Below are positions 10,227 through 28,093 of a stretch of 64,000 nt of DNA, one piece after another. Under the pieces are notes generated by a model. The model searched no databases. It was not told the DNA's origin and was given only the letters and a program-made list of their open reading frames with translations. The stretch is taken from assembly GCA_009760855.2 (NCBI GenBank), contig WPIO01000028.1, positions 3,470,501 through 3,534,500 on the forward strand. The letters run 5' to 3'. Positions within the stretch are counted from its first letter, which is position 1. Each line of letters begins with the position of its first letter. This DNA is from Cristatella mucedo (lineage: Eukaryota > Bryozoa > Phylactolaemata > Cristatellidae). Position numbers and translations under genes: made by a program.

Positions 10227-10376
10227 TCTGTCTTTTCGGTCACACACACGCACGCACGCGCAGACAAGTACAGGGTATTCACCTCATAACGGCAGGAAAA
10301 GCGTACCGTTGAACTGCCACATGGGGCGGGCGACCAGACAAGTGACAGCCAGCACGAAAGGCAACAAGACAATGAG

Positions 10377-10505
10377 GACACACACACACGCACGCACGCA
10401 CGCGCGCACGCACACGCGCACGCGCGCGCCCGCGTGCGCACACGAACACGCACACGCACACGCACACGCACACGCACACGCACACGCACACGCACACGCA
10501 CACAC
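10377..10505 (+). repeat. (CACACG)n array
   Basis: CACG and CGCG repeats (10380-10440) pass into a regular CACACG hexanucleotide array to 10505. Alternating purine-pyrimidine throughout, so able to adopt Z-DNA. Confidence 0.97.
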
Positions 10506-10519
10506 TGAGGATACCTTGG

Positions 10520-12300
10520 TCAAGTTTGCCGTCCAGCGTGGCCAGGACTGCGACCGCGACCGCGACCAGCCGGCCTGGCCTTGACGCGACGATTACTCAG
10601 GCGCCGTCTCCACTCGGCGTACGCTGGCTTCGGCCGGGCGGAAGCCGCTTACGGCTCCGACGGCTCGAGCTGCACTGCCCTAGCCGCTGGCCCGGGACGG
10701 GGGGGGGGCGGAGGGAGGGGCGGGAGCCGCGACTCCCGACTACGTCGTCAGCCGCCGCGGCTGCCGGTGTGCGAAGGGGCTGGCCGTCCGGACGCGAGTC
10801 AGCAGTCGGACGAGACGCCGTTATACAAGAAAACATCCGAAGGGCATCCTGCGCGTCCAGCCACCTTTCCAAAGGCAGCCAAACGCGTATAATGCCAGAC
10901 ATTGATCACAATTGGCCGGACTGAATGCCATCGATAATGGTGACAGCGGCTTGCGGTCGCCACTAGCTGCCGGGAACAGGCGCTGCAAGTTCGAAGGGCA
11001 GCAGCCTTGCGTGAGCCGACGCGGCCGGCGCGGAAGGGCCGCCGCTGCCTTTCCTCCTGCTCTTTTTTTTAGATTTTCTACGGCCGAAAACTGGGTAGGC
11101 GGCCGGCGGGAGTGTGTCGCGAGCTGCCGGGGCACGGGCCGCCGCTGGAGTTCGGGGGAGGGGCTCGCGCGCGCGAGCGAGGGCAGCCCGGTGCAGCGCT
11201 CATTGAATTGCATCGATCGACGGACAAACAGACAGACAGACAGACAGACAGCAGCGCCGCCGCCGCCGCCGCTCTCGCCACGCGAACGCCGCTGCTGTTG
11301 GTGCTGAGTCAGCAGCGGCGTGAACGACCTCGGCGCCGCGGTCGGCGCTAGACTTTTGGCCCGCGGTTGCTGGCGCTCCAGGGCTCAGCGTGCGATCTGC
11401 CGCCGCCCGCACGCCCGCCCGCACGCCCGCCCGCCAGCCGAGCTCCGGCACTTGCGGCAGCTCTCGATAGAATCGCAGCGGCGGCAGCGGCAGCGGCAGC
11501 GGGGGGGGGGGGGGGGACAGCTGTGTACGTGACGGCGCCTCTAGGGCGGCTTGCCCGCCAGCCGCACGGGGCACGCCGGCAGTCATCCGGCTCGGTCCGT
11601 CGCAAGGTGCCTAGGATTTCGTAATCGTGCGCTAATCCTTGAGCGACGATGAATCTCTCCTCAAAGCCGGGATTGCGTCCAAAGGCGGCGGCGGCAAGGC
11701 GGCGATAAATATTCGGCTACGGCTGGCTAAATGGGCCGGCGAGCATATTTCGGGCTGACTTCATAGACGAGAGGTCTTAGCCAGCTCACAATAGCCGACC
11801 CAATTGGGGAAGCGAAACGCACCCGCATGCCGCTCGACCGCGTCCATTGCAGCCGCAGCAGACGGCTCGCTATCGCCTGGCTGCCTCCCGCTTCTCCCCG
11901 GGGAGTTGTCGCCGGGAGGTGCACCAGCGGAATCAAACGACCTGAGTAACGCCGTTACCCAATCGCGGCCGCCGGCAATTGAGCCGAGAGATTAGGGCTA
12001 GGATGTGGGAAGAACCTAAAAATAAAAGTCGAGCAGAGGGTGCCTGTTTACTGAGAGAGACAACGGCAGCGGCCCGGCGCCGCCAGCTCTAGTGCCTCGA
12101 GGTCGCTGCGGCGGCGGCGCCGCCTCAGCGGCCTCCGCCCGGCGCCACTAGCAGACCGCTGCTGCCTGGGCCTGGCCCAATTGACGCTCAGCCGCCGCGC
12201 GGCCAGCCATCAACACAGCGAGACATCCGGGCCTTGCGGCATGTAGGGGGTGGGTGCTGATCCGAGCCTAGCTCGCCAGCGTGAACCCGGTGAACAGACC
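10520..12300. other. CpG-dense block 1
   Basis: Strikingly rich in C, G and undepleted CpG compared with its flanks. It contains a (GACA)n tract at 11225-11250, GCC runs, a (CGGCAG)n tract at about 11478-11500 and a G run of about 15 to 11516. Many overlapping frames are open on both strands, as composition predicts, and none shows a recognisable domain. It could be a CpG-island promoter and first exon of an unseen gene, but nothing in the sequence proves a transcription start. Confidence 0.4.
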
Positions 12301-12507
12301 GCGTTGCAGCGTCGTAATGACTACGGCACATGAGATCGGTTGTGCACTTTCAGCGATCTACTTCGCTCAAGCAGCTATGAGCAACGGTCACTTTTTCGGC
12401 GAACTGATCCTGTCATCTCTGAGATCGATCAGATCGTCTCCAGACGATCCGGATCTCTCATCCAGGAGGCTCCGGTCAGAGAAGAGCGCTTCCTTTCCAG
12501 GATGCGT

Positions 12508-12556
12508 AGCAGTGCCAAGAGAGAGATTTAGTTCCCTTGGAGCGCAATAAAAAAAT
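12508..12556 (+). mobile_element. L2/SINE-type tail fragment
   Basis: GTGCCAAGAGAGAGATTTAG, TTCCCTTGGAGCGC and an A-rich end match the shared L2 and SINE-A 3' tail. Only about 45 bases are recognisable, so assignment to a family is not possible. Confidence 0.5.
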
Positions 12557-12595
12557 GTCGCATTTATCACCAACGATTGTTGCTAATGTAATGCG

Positions 12596-12945
12596 TGTCC
12601 ATCCTCTAAGTCACAGCTAAAGGTGCATCCGTTCCGTCCGCGCAGCTTTCCGCCAGTAAACTTGTTAAGTTTTTTGCTCAGCGCTCTAGCCCTAACACGA
12701 TTCGGTGCACGTCACTAACCACGGTCTTACTAAACGGCGGCCCCCGCCCCCGAGCGTCTTCTTGTGTCTGAGCGTTCGAATGCTGATCTAAGCACGGTAC
12801 CGCTGTCCTTCTGCACGCCTGCGTAGGCACGCTGCAGCGTGCCATCCGCTCAGGCTTGTTGCTTCCCTTGCATCGAGCTGCCATGCCCCTGGATAGGGAT
12901 ATCGTTCGTTTGGGTGCTATGCAAACGACCTATTATTATTATCAT
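12596..12945 (+). mobile_element. L2-B LINE 3' end
   Basis: Begins with the last codons of an L2-type ORF (CTAAGTCACAGCTAAAGGTG, reading LKSQLKVH in one frame). Next comes a 3'UTR different from L2-A, then GGGTGCTATGCAAACGACC and an (ATT)n tail at about 12932-12945. The same carboxy-terminal word occurs at 41330 (LKSQLKMH), so this is a second L2 family. 5'-truncated. Confidence 0.75.
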
Positions 12946-12990
12946 TCATATTAGTTTTAGTTTTAGTATTTCGAGTAAAAAAAATTAAAG

Positions 12991-13158
12991 GTCGGCTGAT
13001 CAAACAGCCTTATTTACATAGCGCGGCAGAAGAGCATTGGCGGCGAACCATCTCCCGGCTTGCAGTGGGCAATAAAAGATTGTCTGCTGCAGGAATCGAA
13101 CCCGATGTGTGCGTCGTCAAGCTCGAGCACCTTAACCCTGAGCCAACGACGGGGCCCG
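12991..13158 (-). mobile_element. SINE-B copy
   Basis: Minus strand, full length. The head near 13100-13158 reads GTTGGCTCAGGGTTAAGGTG with A-box character, and GGGTTCGATTCCTG is the B box. The body has TTTATTGCCCACTGCAAGC. The end reads GGCTGTTTGATCAGCCGAC, a clean terminal hairpin. The head abuts the hAT-like MITE. Confidence 0.92.
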
Positions 13159-13444
13159 CTGAGCAGGGAGGGGACATTTGACCCCCCCCCACCCCCAAAC
13201 AGCGGGGCAGCGAGCTGGGCCGCCCCCTATTTCTACGCCCCGCGATTGCCACCGGCGAAGACACGCTTCAACTCCATTCAATGACCAACCGCCGAGTTCG
13301 TATCGAATATACGCAAGATTTTACGCTACAATGTTTCCTAATTGCGGGTCTGGCCCCACCTGCTTGAAATTCCTGCGGGTTCCCTACATAAAAATGTTGC
13401 CAGTCTCGCCCCGTTCGAGATCAAAATTCCTGGCTTCACCACTG
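13159..13444 (-). mobile_element. hAT-like MITE, copy 2
   Basis: Inverted relative to the copy at 1759-2090. On the minus strand it starts CAGTGGTGAAGCCAGGAATT at 13444. It then follows copy 1 through the GGGAACCCGCAGGAATTTC and TGGGGCCAGACCCGC blocks, the CTATTTCTA block and the C/G runs. The other terminus, beside the SINE-B head, is eroded and I cannot place it or a target duplication exactly. Confidence 0.68.
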
Positions 13445-13612
13445 CCTCGAGCCAAGACCCCGGGCACTCGCGGCCACTTCTAAGCGTCGCGTGGGGACCA
13501 CAACCAGTACAATCGGATGCTGCAAAAGCGGTCAAAATGCTACGCACTTCAAATATATACTCCATAATTACATATATACAGATATGCTGATACATGATAT
13601 GAGCCATATATG

Positions 13613-13840
<228 letters not shown>

Positions 13841-13859
13841 TATACAGATATGCTAATCA

Positions 13860-14525
13860 CGTTAGTGCTTACACGACTGCCGAGAGCTCAGCGAGAACTG
13901 GTCCATCGCGCATGCCCTCGCTACGAACTTCGTCGAAGAGAAGGGCCCAAGTACATTCTAGTTGACATTCTCAGGCGACGGTCTAATACAAGATCAAGGT
14001 CGTTTCCTGTAAGAACACAATTACGACAATTGCGTCGGTGCCGCTACGAATGCGAGCATGCGAGTGAAGGCCGAGGTCAGTACGACGTCATTGCCGCCCC
14101 TCCTCCTCCTCCATCTCAGTGCTCACTCAGTATGCACATTACGAGCCCAGTCGGCCGTTCGTCGAGCCCGTCGGCGAACCGCCCGCGCCGCCACCCACGA
14201 AATGACGACACGCTAGCACGACGGATGCGGAACTTGTGCACCATGCGCCCAGGACATCGCTTTAATAAATAAAAAAATTTTTAAATGAGCACAGCGTCCT
14301 TATACCGCACGAACGAGCCGCACCCGCCGGTGGCTATTCTTTGCATTCATTACATTCACTTCGATACTCGTTGCCTCGATATCGTTACTCATAACTCTGC
14401 AAGTAGTGGTCGTGACGGCTGGCCTAAATAGTAATTACACTTTAAAATTTGCAAATGAACGCCTGGAGGCGTTTATACCAACATACGGAACAGTCCTAGT
14501 GGTAGATTATCTTCGATGAATCGTG
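13860..14525. other. Unannotated
   Basis: No recognised gene or repeat. An open plus-strand frame at 13850-14272 (140 codons) has no motif I know and a CpG-rich composition, so I treat it as chance. Confidence 0.4.
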
Positions 14526-14601
14526 CATAACCTGAACATCAAATTAAAAAAACATTACTAGGCCATAACCTGAACATCTAATTAAAAAACATTACTAGGC
14601 C
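14526..14601 (+). repeat. 38-bp tandem duplication
   Basis: CATAACCTGAACATCAAATT and the following A-rich/ACATTACTAGGC part occur at 14526 and again at 14564, almost identical. Confidence 0.97.
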
Positions 14602-14767
14602 ATATTAACTATCTTCTATAGCTATGCCATTTAAAAATATATTTAAATGATGTTGCAAATTATAATGCGATCTTATTTATACAGTATATTTTCTCTAATA
14701 AAATACTATAACTAGGAATATCTATTTAAACCAGCTTTACTTAAAATTGTGTGCACTTAAGTCAGAT

Positions 14768-14822
14768 TATTGGGCTCGAGTCCAAGACCTTTTGGCGGTC
14801 AAATGCGAACAGCTTACCGCTG
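14768..14822 (-). mobile_element. SINE-A head fragment
   Basis: On the minus strand it reads AGCGGTAAGCTGTTCGCATT, then GGTCTTGGACTCGAGCCC (B box). It resembles the neighbouring copy at 14824-14988 more than the family average. The tail is missing. Confidence 0.6.
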
Positions 14823-14823
14823 T

Positions 14824-14988
14824 AATAATGCTCTTGATTTGCATAGCACCCTAAAACTTATTATAAAATTATTATAAAACTAGAAAACTTATTCTCTATC
14901 CTACTCTGTACATATGCCGCAAGGCTCGAGGACACGACGCCGGTCGTTAAAATGCGACCACCTTACCACCGAACCTAATCAGGGCCAC
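14824..14988 (-). mobile_element. SINE-A copy, interrupted tail
   Basis: Minus strand. The head GGTTCGGTGGTAAGGTGGTC and B-box region TGTCCTCGAGCC are present. The tail is split by about 30 A/T-rich bases near 14855-14888 (repeated TTATAAAATTATTATAAAAC) before AGGGTGCTATGCAAATCAAG. Confidence 0.75.
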
Positions 14989-15049
14989 TCGATTAGGAGC
15001 GAGCGAAGCTCTGCCGGAAGTGACGTGCCCCTTTGCATTTTATCAAACT

Positions 15050-15191
15050 ATATAATTCATTTGCATAGCGCCCTAAGAGAACTTAATCACTATTCAGGCG
15101 CTTCGCATATGCCTCGGGGCTCGAGCCCGCAAACTCAGCCAGACCTTGGGTCGGGGCGAGCACCTTAACCGCTGCACCAAACCAGCTAGGA
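15050..15191 (-). mobile_element. SINE-A copy
   Basis: Minus strand, complete. The head is GGTTTGGTGCAGCGGTTAAG and the B box is GGGCTCGAGCCCCG. The tail reads AAGCGCCTGAATAGTGATTA, then AGTTCTCTTAGGGCGCTATG, then CAAATGAATTATATAG. Third SINE-A on this strand within about 420 bases. Confidence 0.92.
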
Positions 15192-15448
15192 AAGGAAGAG
15201 TTAGACAGCAGAAAGGCAGCACCCGCACGAAAGGCCAGAGCGATGTCCCCGATCGCTAACGATCGGTTTACACGATCCGGCCGATTCGCCGCGACGATTC
15301 GTACGCGCGAGCTGCTGCTGCTGCTCTCGCGAGCGAGCTCGCGGTTTGCACTGACCGCGGCGCTATCCTGAGTCGCGCCACCAGTCCACCACCGCCCAGT
15401 TCGCCTACAGCGGGCATCGCATTAGTGGGCGGACATCGACGGGGCTGC

Positions 15449-15509
15449 GCCGTTTCGTCACGCGCTGGCACTCTTCCGCCGTTTCGTCACGCGCCGGCAC
15501 TCTTCCGCG
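15449..15509 (+). repeat. About 30-bp tandem duplication
   Basis: CGCCGTTTCGTCACGCGCTG plus GCACTCTTC is repeated immediately with one or two differences. Confidence 0.93.
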
Positions 15510-16506
15510 GGCGGCGCTGCGCGGTACCTCACCGCTACGTCAATAAGAGATCGCATTCTACCGATCCGACAGGTTCGGCGGCGGCGGTTGCAGTTTCCAG
15601 TAGCAGCGGAGGCCACGGAGATATCGGCGGTCAGCCGAGGCGCCGCGCGTTTGGTCGATGTATTTTAATTAACCGGAGACTCGTCGCCTTCCCGCCGCCA
15701 GCTTGCCGAACGAACGGCGACCGCGCGCGACACCGGAGCCGAAATGTGAGTTGCTAGCGCGCCGGTCTCCGGCGTCGGATGTCGGCGAGTTCAACTTCAG
15801 CAGACGGTTGCAGGCGCGGTCGGTCGTTCCCCCCCCCCTGCTTTCTCCGTTCGCGCTGCCAACTTTTCTCGGAAATATATATTTAAGCGGGACGTAAATT
15901 GGGCTTCGATGGTTCAGCCATATTTAGATACGAATTTTTCCGTCGCAGGAAAGCAGGCGGCGAGCGGTCCGACCTGGGTGGTTAGATAAAGAGATCGAGT
16001 TGATCGCGTCCAGCCTGGCCTAAACGTGCGCTCGGCACGCCTCCCTGGGATTCGCCAAGCGAGACCGACGATTGGCGGCGATGCTGCGACCGCTGCTGCC
16101 GCAGCCGGCTGGCGTCACGTCGGCAAAGCCAGCTTTGGCCAACCAAAGCGCGCCACCAAAGCGCAGCGCTCACCAATCTGACCGGGCGGCGGCGGCGGCT
16201 CGAGCATCGAAACGTCGGGGGCGGATGCCAATCCGCTCAGTGGAGGAAGCGCGCGCGAGCGTGCCTCGGTTCGCCTATGGGCGGCGCGTCGCAGTCTGAG
16301 CCCGCGACCTCCGCCCGCGCGCGCGCGCCTGCACTTCTCAGTCGAAACTGCTGCGGTTGGGATCGGCCACGACGACAAAGCTCGGCTCGCCCAGTAATCT
16401 TTGGGCGAGCCAAGCCATTAGGCGAGAAGCTGGAAATCCGAGCCAAGCCGAGCGGTCCAAATTGGCTCGGCCAGCAAACGGCGCGCCATCTGAGCCTCCT
16501 CTTCCT

Positions 16507-16560
16507 ACGCGCGACTTTTCGCTTCACAATCGCGCGACTTTTCGCTTCACAATCGCGCGA
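16507..16560 (+). repeat. 23-bp tandem duplication
   Basis: GCGCGACTTTTCGCTTCACA plus ATC occurs twice in succession, followed by a third partial start (GCGCGAC). Confidence 0.95.
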
Positions 16561-16783
16561 CGCTCGCTACACAGTCGAGCCTGCCCGCTCCCACGTAGGC
16601 GACGTGCAACTATTTTTTTTTCGGGCCTCCTTTACATAAAGTCGCCAGCCGTTGCAAAGCTCGGCCAAAGCCTGCTGCGAAGTGCTTATAGCGCTCCATT
16701 CGCTCGCTCCAGATCACTGCCCTCTCGTCAGGCTTCCTTCGTGTCGTCGCGCTTCTCTGACTGTGACGTCGATTAGCCGCGCC

Positions 16784-17104
16784 CCTGACTAAGTTGAAAT
16801 CCCTCGGAGACCGCGCTTTCGCCTTCTGTGCTCCCAGAGCCTGGGACTCACTACCGGCTGACATTACGTCACCTCATGATATGAGGACGTTCGACGAGAA
16901 GCTAACGAACTACTTTTACTCGTCCACAGCCTTTGCTCAGTCCGAGTGAATCGTACTTTGTTTGCTTGCGTTCTGAAATTGCGCTGCTGTAACTAACCAG
17001 TTGACACGCTTCCTTACCGACGTTTATAAAGTAATAAAGGCAGAAATTTGGAACTCTAGGTGCTATATAAATGCGTTTAGGTATTATCCTTATTAATATT
17101 ATAG
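16784..17104 (+). mobile_element. L2-like LINE carboxy terminus and 3'UTR
   Basis: A 55-codon open segment (16784-16949, stop TGA at 16947) reads LTKLKSLGDRAFAFCAPRAW, then DSLPADITSP. It ends in a segment aligned to the Fk-kLkt-lf end of L2/CR1 ORF2 proteins. The words GDRAF, APRAW and SLP are typical of this conserved end. The 3'UTR runs to AGGTGCTATATAAATGCG and an AT-rich end. 5'-truncated. It differs from L2-A in sequence, so it is another subfamily. The fragment has no enzymatic domain. Confidence 0.85.
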
Positions 17105-18410
<1,306 letters not shown>

Positions 18411-18412
<2 letters not shown>

Positions 18413-18893
18413 ATAATAATAATAATAATAATGCACTTGATAAATCACCCTCATAATAATGCACTTGATAAATCACCCTCAGAGAACTCAATCTCTTTCT
18501 AGGCGCTTTACATTTGCTGCACAGGGAAACGCGACTGAATGGTGAGGAATATCATGCTTGATAAACAACATGAATAACATGGTTATGGGTGGCATGCGCA
18601 GGGTCAGCATGTAAATGTGGTTAGTGGCAGCATGCAGTGTCAGCACGCATAAGCACTTGAAGGACGAATCACAGGGACCCACTACATGCTGTCCTAAATA
18701 GGTGCGTGTAAAGTTCTTTTTAAATGTGGTCAAGTCAGGGATGTTCTGACACAAGTCGGGAGTGAGTTCCAGGCTTTGGGAGCATACAAACTAAATGCAC
18801 GGTCTCCAAAGGATTTGAGGTTTGTACGAGGTATTGGTAAACTGTTGAATTCCGAAAAGTGGGTGGTATGATGCTTGGCCTGGTGGGAGATCT
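18411..18893 (-). mobile_element. L2-A LINE 3' end, antisense
   Basis: Minus strand. The (ATT)n tail lies at 18411-18432 and the 3'UTR covers about 18485-18700. The end of the ORF lies at about 18750-18893, where the minus strand encodes the L2 SFGDRAF-, YAPKAWN- and LPT-like words with frame damage. A 28-bp piece of the tail is duplicated in tandem (18431 and 18459). 5'-truncated, with microsatellite on both sides. Confidence 0.92.
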
Positions 18894-18902
18894 GCCTCTT
18901 TA

Positions 18903-18908
18903 TCTGCC

Positions 18909-18991
<83 letters not shown>

Positions 18992-19172
18992 TTCTCTGAT
19001 CGCTCTGTCTCTGTCTGTCGCTCTCTTTCTGTCTCTGCCTCTCTGCCTATCTCGGTGTCGGTGCCTCAGTCTCTATTGTCTCTCTGTCTCTTTCTCTGTC
19101 TCTTTCTCTGTCTCTGTCTCTTTCTCTGTCTCTTTCTCTGTCTGTCTCTCTCTTTGTCTCTCTCGTCTCTGG
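18903..19172 (+). repeat. (CTGT)n then (CT)n field
   Basis: About 50 bases of CTGT tetranucleotide, about 40 bases of CT, then a long degenerate CTCT/CTGTCTCTTT stretch. Together with 18147-18412 it brackets the antisense L2. Confidence 0.97.
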
Positions 19173-25400
<6,228 letters not shown>

Positions 25401-25739
25401 CATAAATGCAAAACAATTTCACTGATTATTAATTCGTTTCACCTATGACTAACAACTGTGTGCCGTACAATATCGACCGACAAATTTCATTTCATCCTTC
25501 GGAGCTTTTTTGCAGTTCCCCCCAATATGAAATCGTGTGCCGAGCGTTTGTCTCGAACCCCCCCCCCCGGCGCGCCAGACGTACCGAAAAGTGCCATGTA
25601 CGCCTCGTACATACACCGTAGCAGCTGCTTCCATGGTTTAATTTTACATTCTAATCTTGATGAATCGTCCACACCGCACGTAGGAAAGTGTATCTGTTGG
25701 GTGGACATGCAATCTCCTGTAGGCACTCAGGAAAAGTGA
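25401..25739. other. Unannotated
   Basis: Only a C run of about 12 near 25559-25568 stands out. Confidence 0.4.
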
Positions 25740-26265
25740 GATATTTATTCACTTTGGCAGCTAGAACAAAACGAAACTGGTGGGTGGCTCAAAGCTGCTG
25801 CTTTTATATTCCTATTTAGTACTTGAACGCTTTAATAAGGAAGGTAGTAATAGCTGCGATGTAGTAATGCATAGCCCAACTGATTAATACCGTGCCACAA
25901 CGACTTCGGCTAGTAATCGATATTAGTGGTAAACACATTTAATAGTAAAACTTGTTAATTTTTTGCCAATTTGATTGTGTTTCGTCCCAACGTGATTTTC
26001 TAGCGGGTTTGGATACACAGATAAATTTTAGAACAAAAATGTTTGTTTTTTTCATTTAAGGAGGCTTGTTGCCATAACAGTACTTTCAATGTTCAGAAAA
26101 ACAAGTAAATTTTAAATGAATCACTAGTCGCACTTTCAAAAGCAAAACTGCGCCGAACAACGGCCATTTCCATATTGTTGAAGAACTCGCAAATGGAAAA
26201 TAGTAATTTCTACCTGGAACAAAGAAAATAGAAATCTTCTACACAATATTTTTTAGAATGCCCAC
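25740..26265. repeat. Dispersed repeat E, copy 1
   Basis: AT-rich DNA alignable by eye with 53072-53600 in the same orientation. Shared landmarks are CACTT.GGCAGCT.GA.CAAAAC, ACGACTTCGGCTA.TGATC-like words near 25895, ACTTTCAATG, and a block with GGCCATTTYC near 26165. No terminal inverted repeats or tails are visible. It could be an old element or a segmental or gene-tail duplication. Confidence 0.7.
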
Positions 26266-26580
26266 CGCCGCAGGCACATTTATTTGATTTCCCGTCGCTC
26301 GGTGCAAGCGGCGGAAGCACCAGCACCGAGCGACGAGTCTCTCGCCATTACTGCCAAATGGCCGCAGCTCGGTAATGCTACGTAGATGTCTGCACCACAC
26401 AGCAGCGGCCGAACAGAGCACGCCGGGAACCGGAATTTCACCGTACGGAGCGCATGGAGCCGGTTCATTTGTCGCGGTCACGGTCGGCCCGGCACATGGA
26501 TTACCGCCACACCTCCGCCTCGGGCGTTTGCGCTCCGTTCACCAGTTGCCGAATTGTAGATGTTCTTACGGTTGGTGAAC
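26266..26580. other. GC-rich island next to repeat E
   Basis: Composition rises sharply here against AT-rich flanks. Minus-strand frames (26478-26663 and 26239-26481) are open but show no domain that I recognise. It may be the coding end of the unit whose AT-rich tail is repeat E, but this is inference. Confidence 0.3.
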
Positions 26581-26745
26581 TCAAAAGCACCAGCCTTCAC
26601 CAAGCGTGCATTTGAACTCGCCGGCTTTGCCATGCGAGAAACGACCCCTACCCCAAGTGACATCGTAGCGCGAGGAAAACTCCTCGGGAGTAAAAGCCAC
26701 GATCTTCTTGACCGAAAGCAACACTGATGCCAACGCCAATTTCAT
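26581..26745 (-). CDS. Small ORF with signal-peptide-like start (uncertain)
   Basis: A 54-codon minus-strand frame starts MKLALASVLLSVKKIVAFTP and ends in a Cys/Gly-containing tail with CTLGEGWCF. The first 12 residues have the shape of a secretion signal: a basic second residue, then a short hydrophobic run. The rest is charged and polar. Two other frames are also open across the same bases, so chance is a real possibility. The start is chosen only because it gives the hydrophobic lead. It lies in the GC-rich block that adjoins repeat E. I do not recognise the family and assign no function. Confidence 0.2.
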   Translation of the reverse strand: MKLALASVLLSVKKIVAFTPEEFSSRYDVTWGRGRFSHGKAGEFKCTLGEGWCF

Positions 26746-27756
26746 TCAAGTGCTTGCGATCTGGGTTGTATCCTCTCGTCGACTTCCGTTTGGTTCTGCG
26801 TACACGTACCTCCCTCGAGACTGCTAGCTTCGCTAACCGCCGTTATAATTGTTGTGGTATCTATGGACCTAATCAGCTTTCGGGTGCTAATTTGTAGCTC
26901 TCACCATTCAAACGGATAGCCCTCAGTGTAGCTCACGATTAGTCTTCAGAATAGCAAATGCCGCCATATGCATGCTGCATATCCGCCAACGATGTCTTAT
27001 GAGTCGGCTAGCAGACGAAAAGAGAGCGGTTCGAGACGAGAGGTTGTATATCAGTTCAGTTCCACCCAGGCTGGCCGGGCCCCTATCATAAGCTGCGCTT
27101 TAACTATCGACTTGCCTCCTTGCCGACTTTCCGCCTAGTTCGGGCGTTTACGCTATTGATTCGGGAATCATTGACGGTCGACTCAGTCCCGCCCTGCTCT
27201 AATGAGGGAGGCTGGAATGAACGGGGTGTCCGCGGAAAGTCACCTATCAAGCGCCCGCAGAAGCTGAGTTCGCCGCTGCAGTCGTCATTGTTTAGTAGAA
27301 TGAGAAAAATATACAGAAAAGGAAGATGAGTATATAAAAAAAGCTTTTTTGGGAACGTGCGTGTCGCTAAGTAATGCTCGCCGTTACGGTGCAAAGCCCC
27401 ACGACCACGTATGAACTAGGCGTTAGACGGCTGAACCTCGATGAATTATAAAATTATCCTTGTCTGTAATTTCGCGAAACCGCAAGGACTGTATGGCTGT
27501 TACGCACGAGAGTCTTATGTAGCGTGCTGACAGCCTAAGCGGCTTTCGGTACGCATTCGGTAGCCAGCAGACTTTGTCTCACGAAACAAAGAGAAAGCGA
27601 AGTATAGCTGAGTCAGGAGAGCAGTTTAGGCAACAACTAGCTTGGACGCTGAATTATAACTGAGTGCAGCTCATTAAATGGCGGCGGTAAGCCTAGGCTA
27701 ATGAGCAGCACGAGTACGATTGTATATGGACGAGATTAGATATGACTTACAACCTG
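26746..27756. other. Unannotated
   Basis: No recognised gene or repeat. An open minus-strand frame upstream of 26745 carries a NEIGVGIS-type phrase but has no start codon, and I do not interpret it. Confidence 0.4.
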
Positions 27757-28090
27757 GCCATTACGTAAGGCGTAGGCCTGACCGCAGTCGCTCTCTTGAA
27801 GTAACGGTCTGCCGGTCCGTGAGACCTAGCGCCGAACGCCTACTAACGAGCCTGTTGGAAGTCACCTCCTGTATCAGCCGTAATATACAGATTATTGTTT
27901 GTGGTTTCTCTAATACGGCGTTATCAATTGCATTATTATTATTGTTAGCGCTGCGTGCAGGACATCGAGCGCTGTGCCATTCTCGTTGGCGTATTGCCTG
28001 CTTCAGCTCTTTAAACATTGCAAGCGTCGTGCCACTACTTGAACTAGCGAGGGTCGCGCTGCCATATGTAACAGCGGGTTTGTAGCTGCA
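27757..28090. repeat. Dispersed repeat D, copy 1
   Basis: Alignable with 50167-50538 in the same orientation. Both start GGCCA.TA..TAAGG. Both carry CAGTCGC.CTCT, GAAGTCACC, ATCGAGCGCTGTGC, GGCGTATTGC.TGCTT and GARCTRGYGAGG blocks in the same order. The two copies are diverged and have small indels. No tRNA-like head, poly(A) or clear terminal repeat is seen. Confidence 0.8.
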
Positions 28091-28093
28091 TGG

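Larger units (their letters stand above)
15195..16783. other. CpG-dense block 2
   Basis: GC- and CpG-rich DNA with many overlapping open frames on both strands and no recognisable domain. It carries two small tandem duplications (15449-15509 and 16507-16560). Possibly a promoter or first-exon region, by composition only. Confidence 0.35.

Noticed and set aside
9638..10584. Long Ser/Leu/His-rich open frames up to 308 codons
   Set aside because: They translate the 16-bp minisatellite and CA/CACG repeats.
26280..26400. Processed pseudogene of a known housekeeping gene
   Set aside because: I tried all minus-strand frames and could not match any family with confidence, so no identity is claimed.
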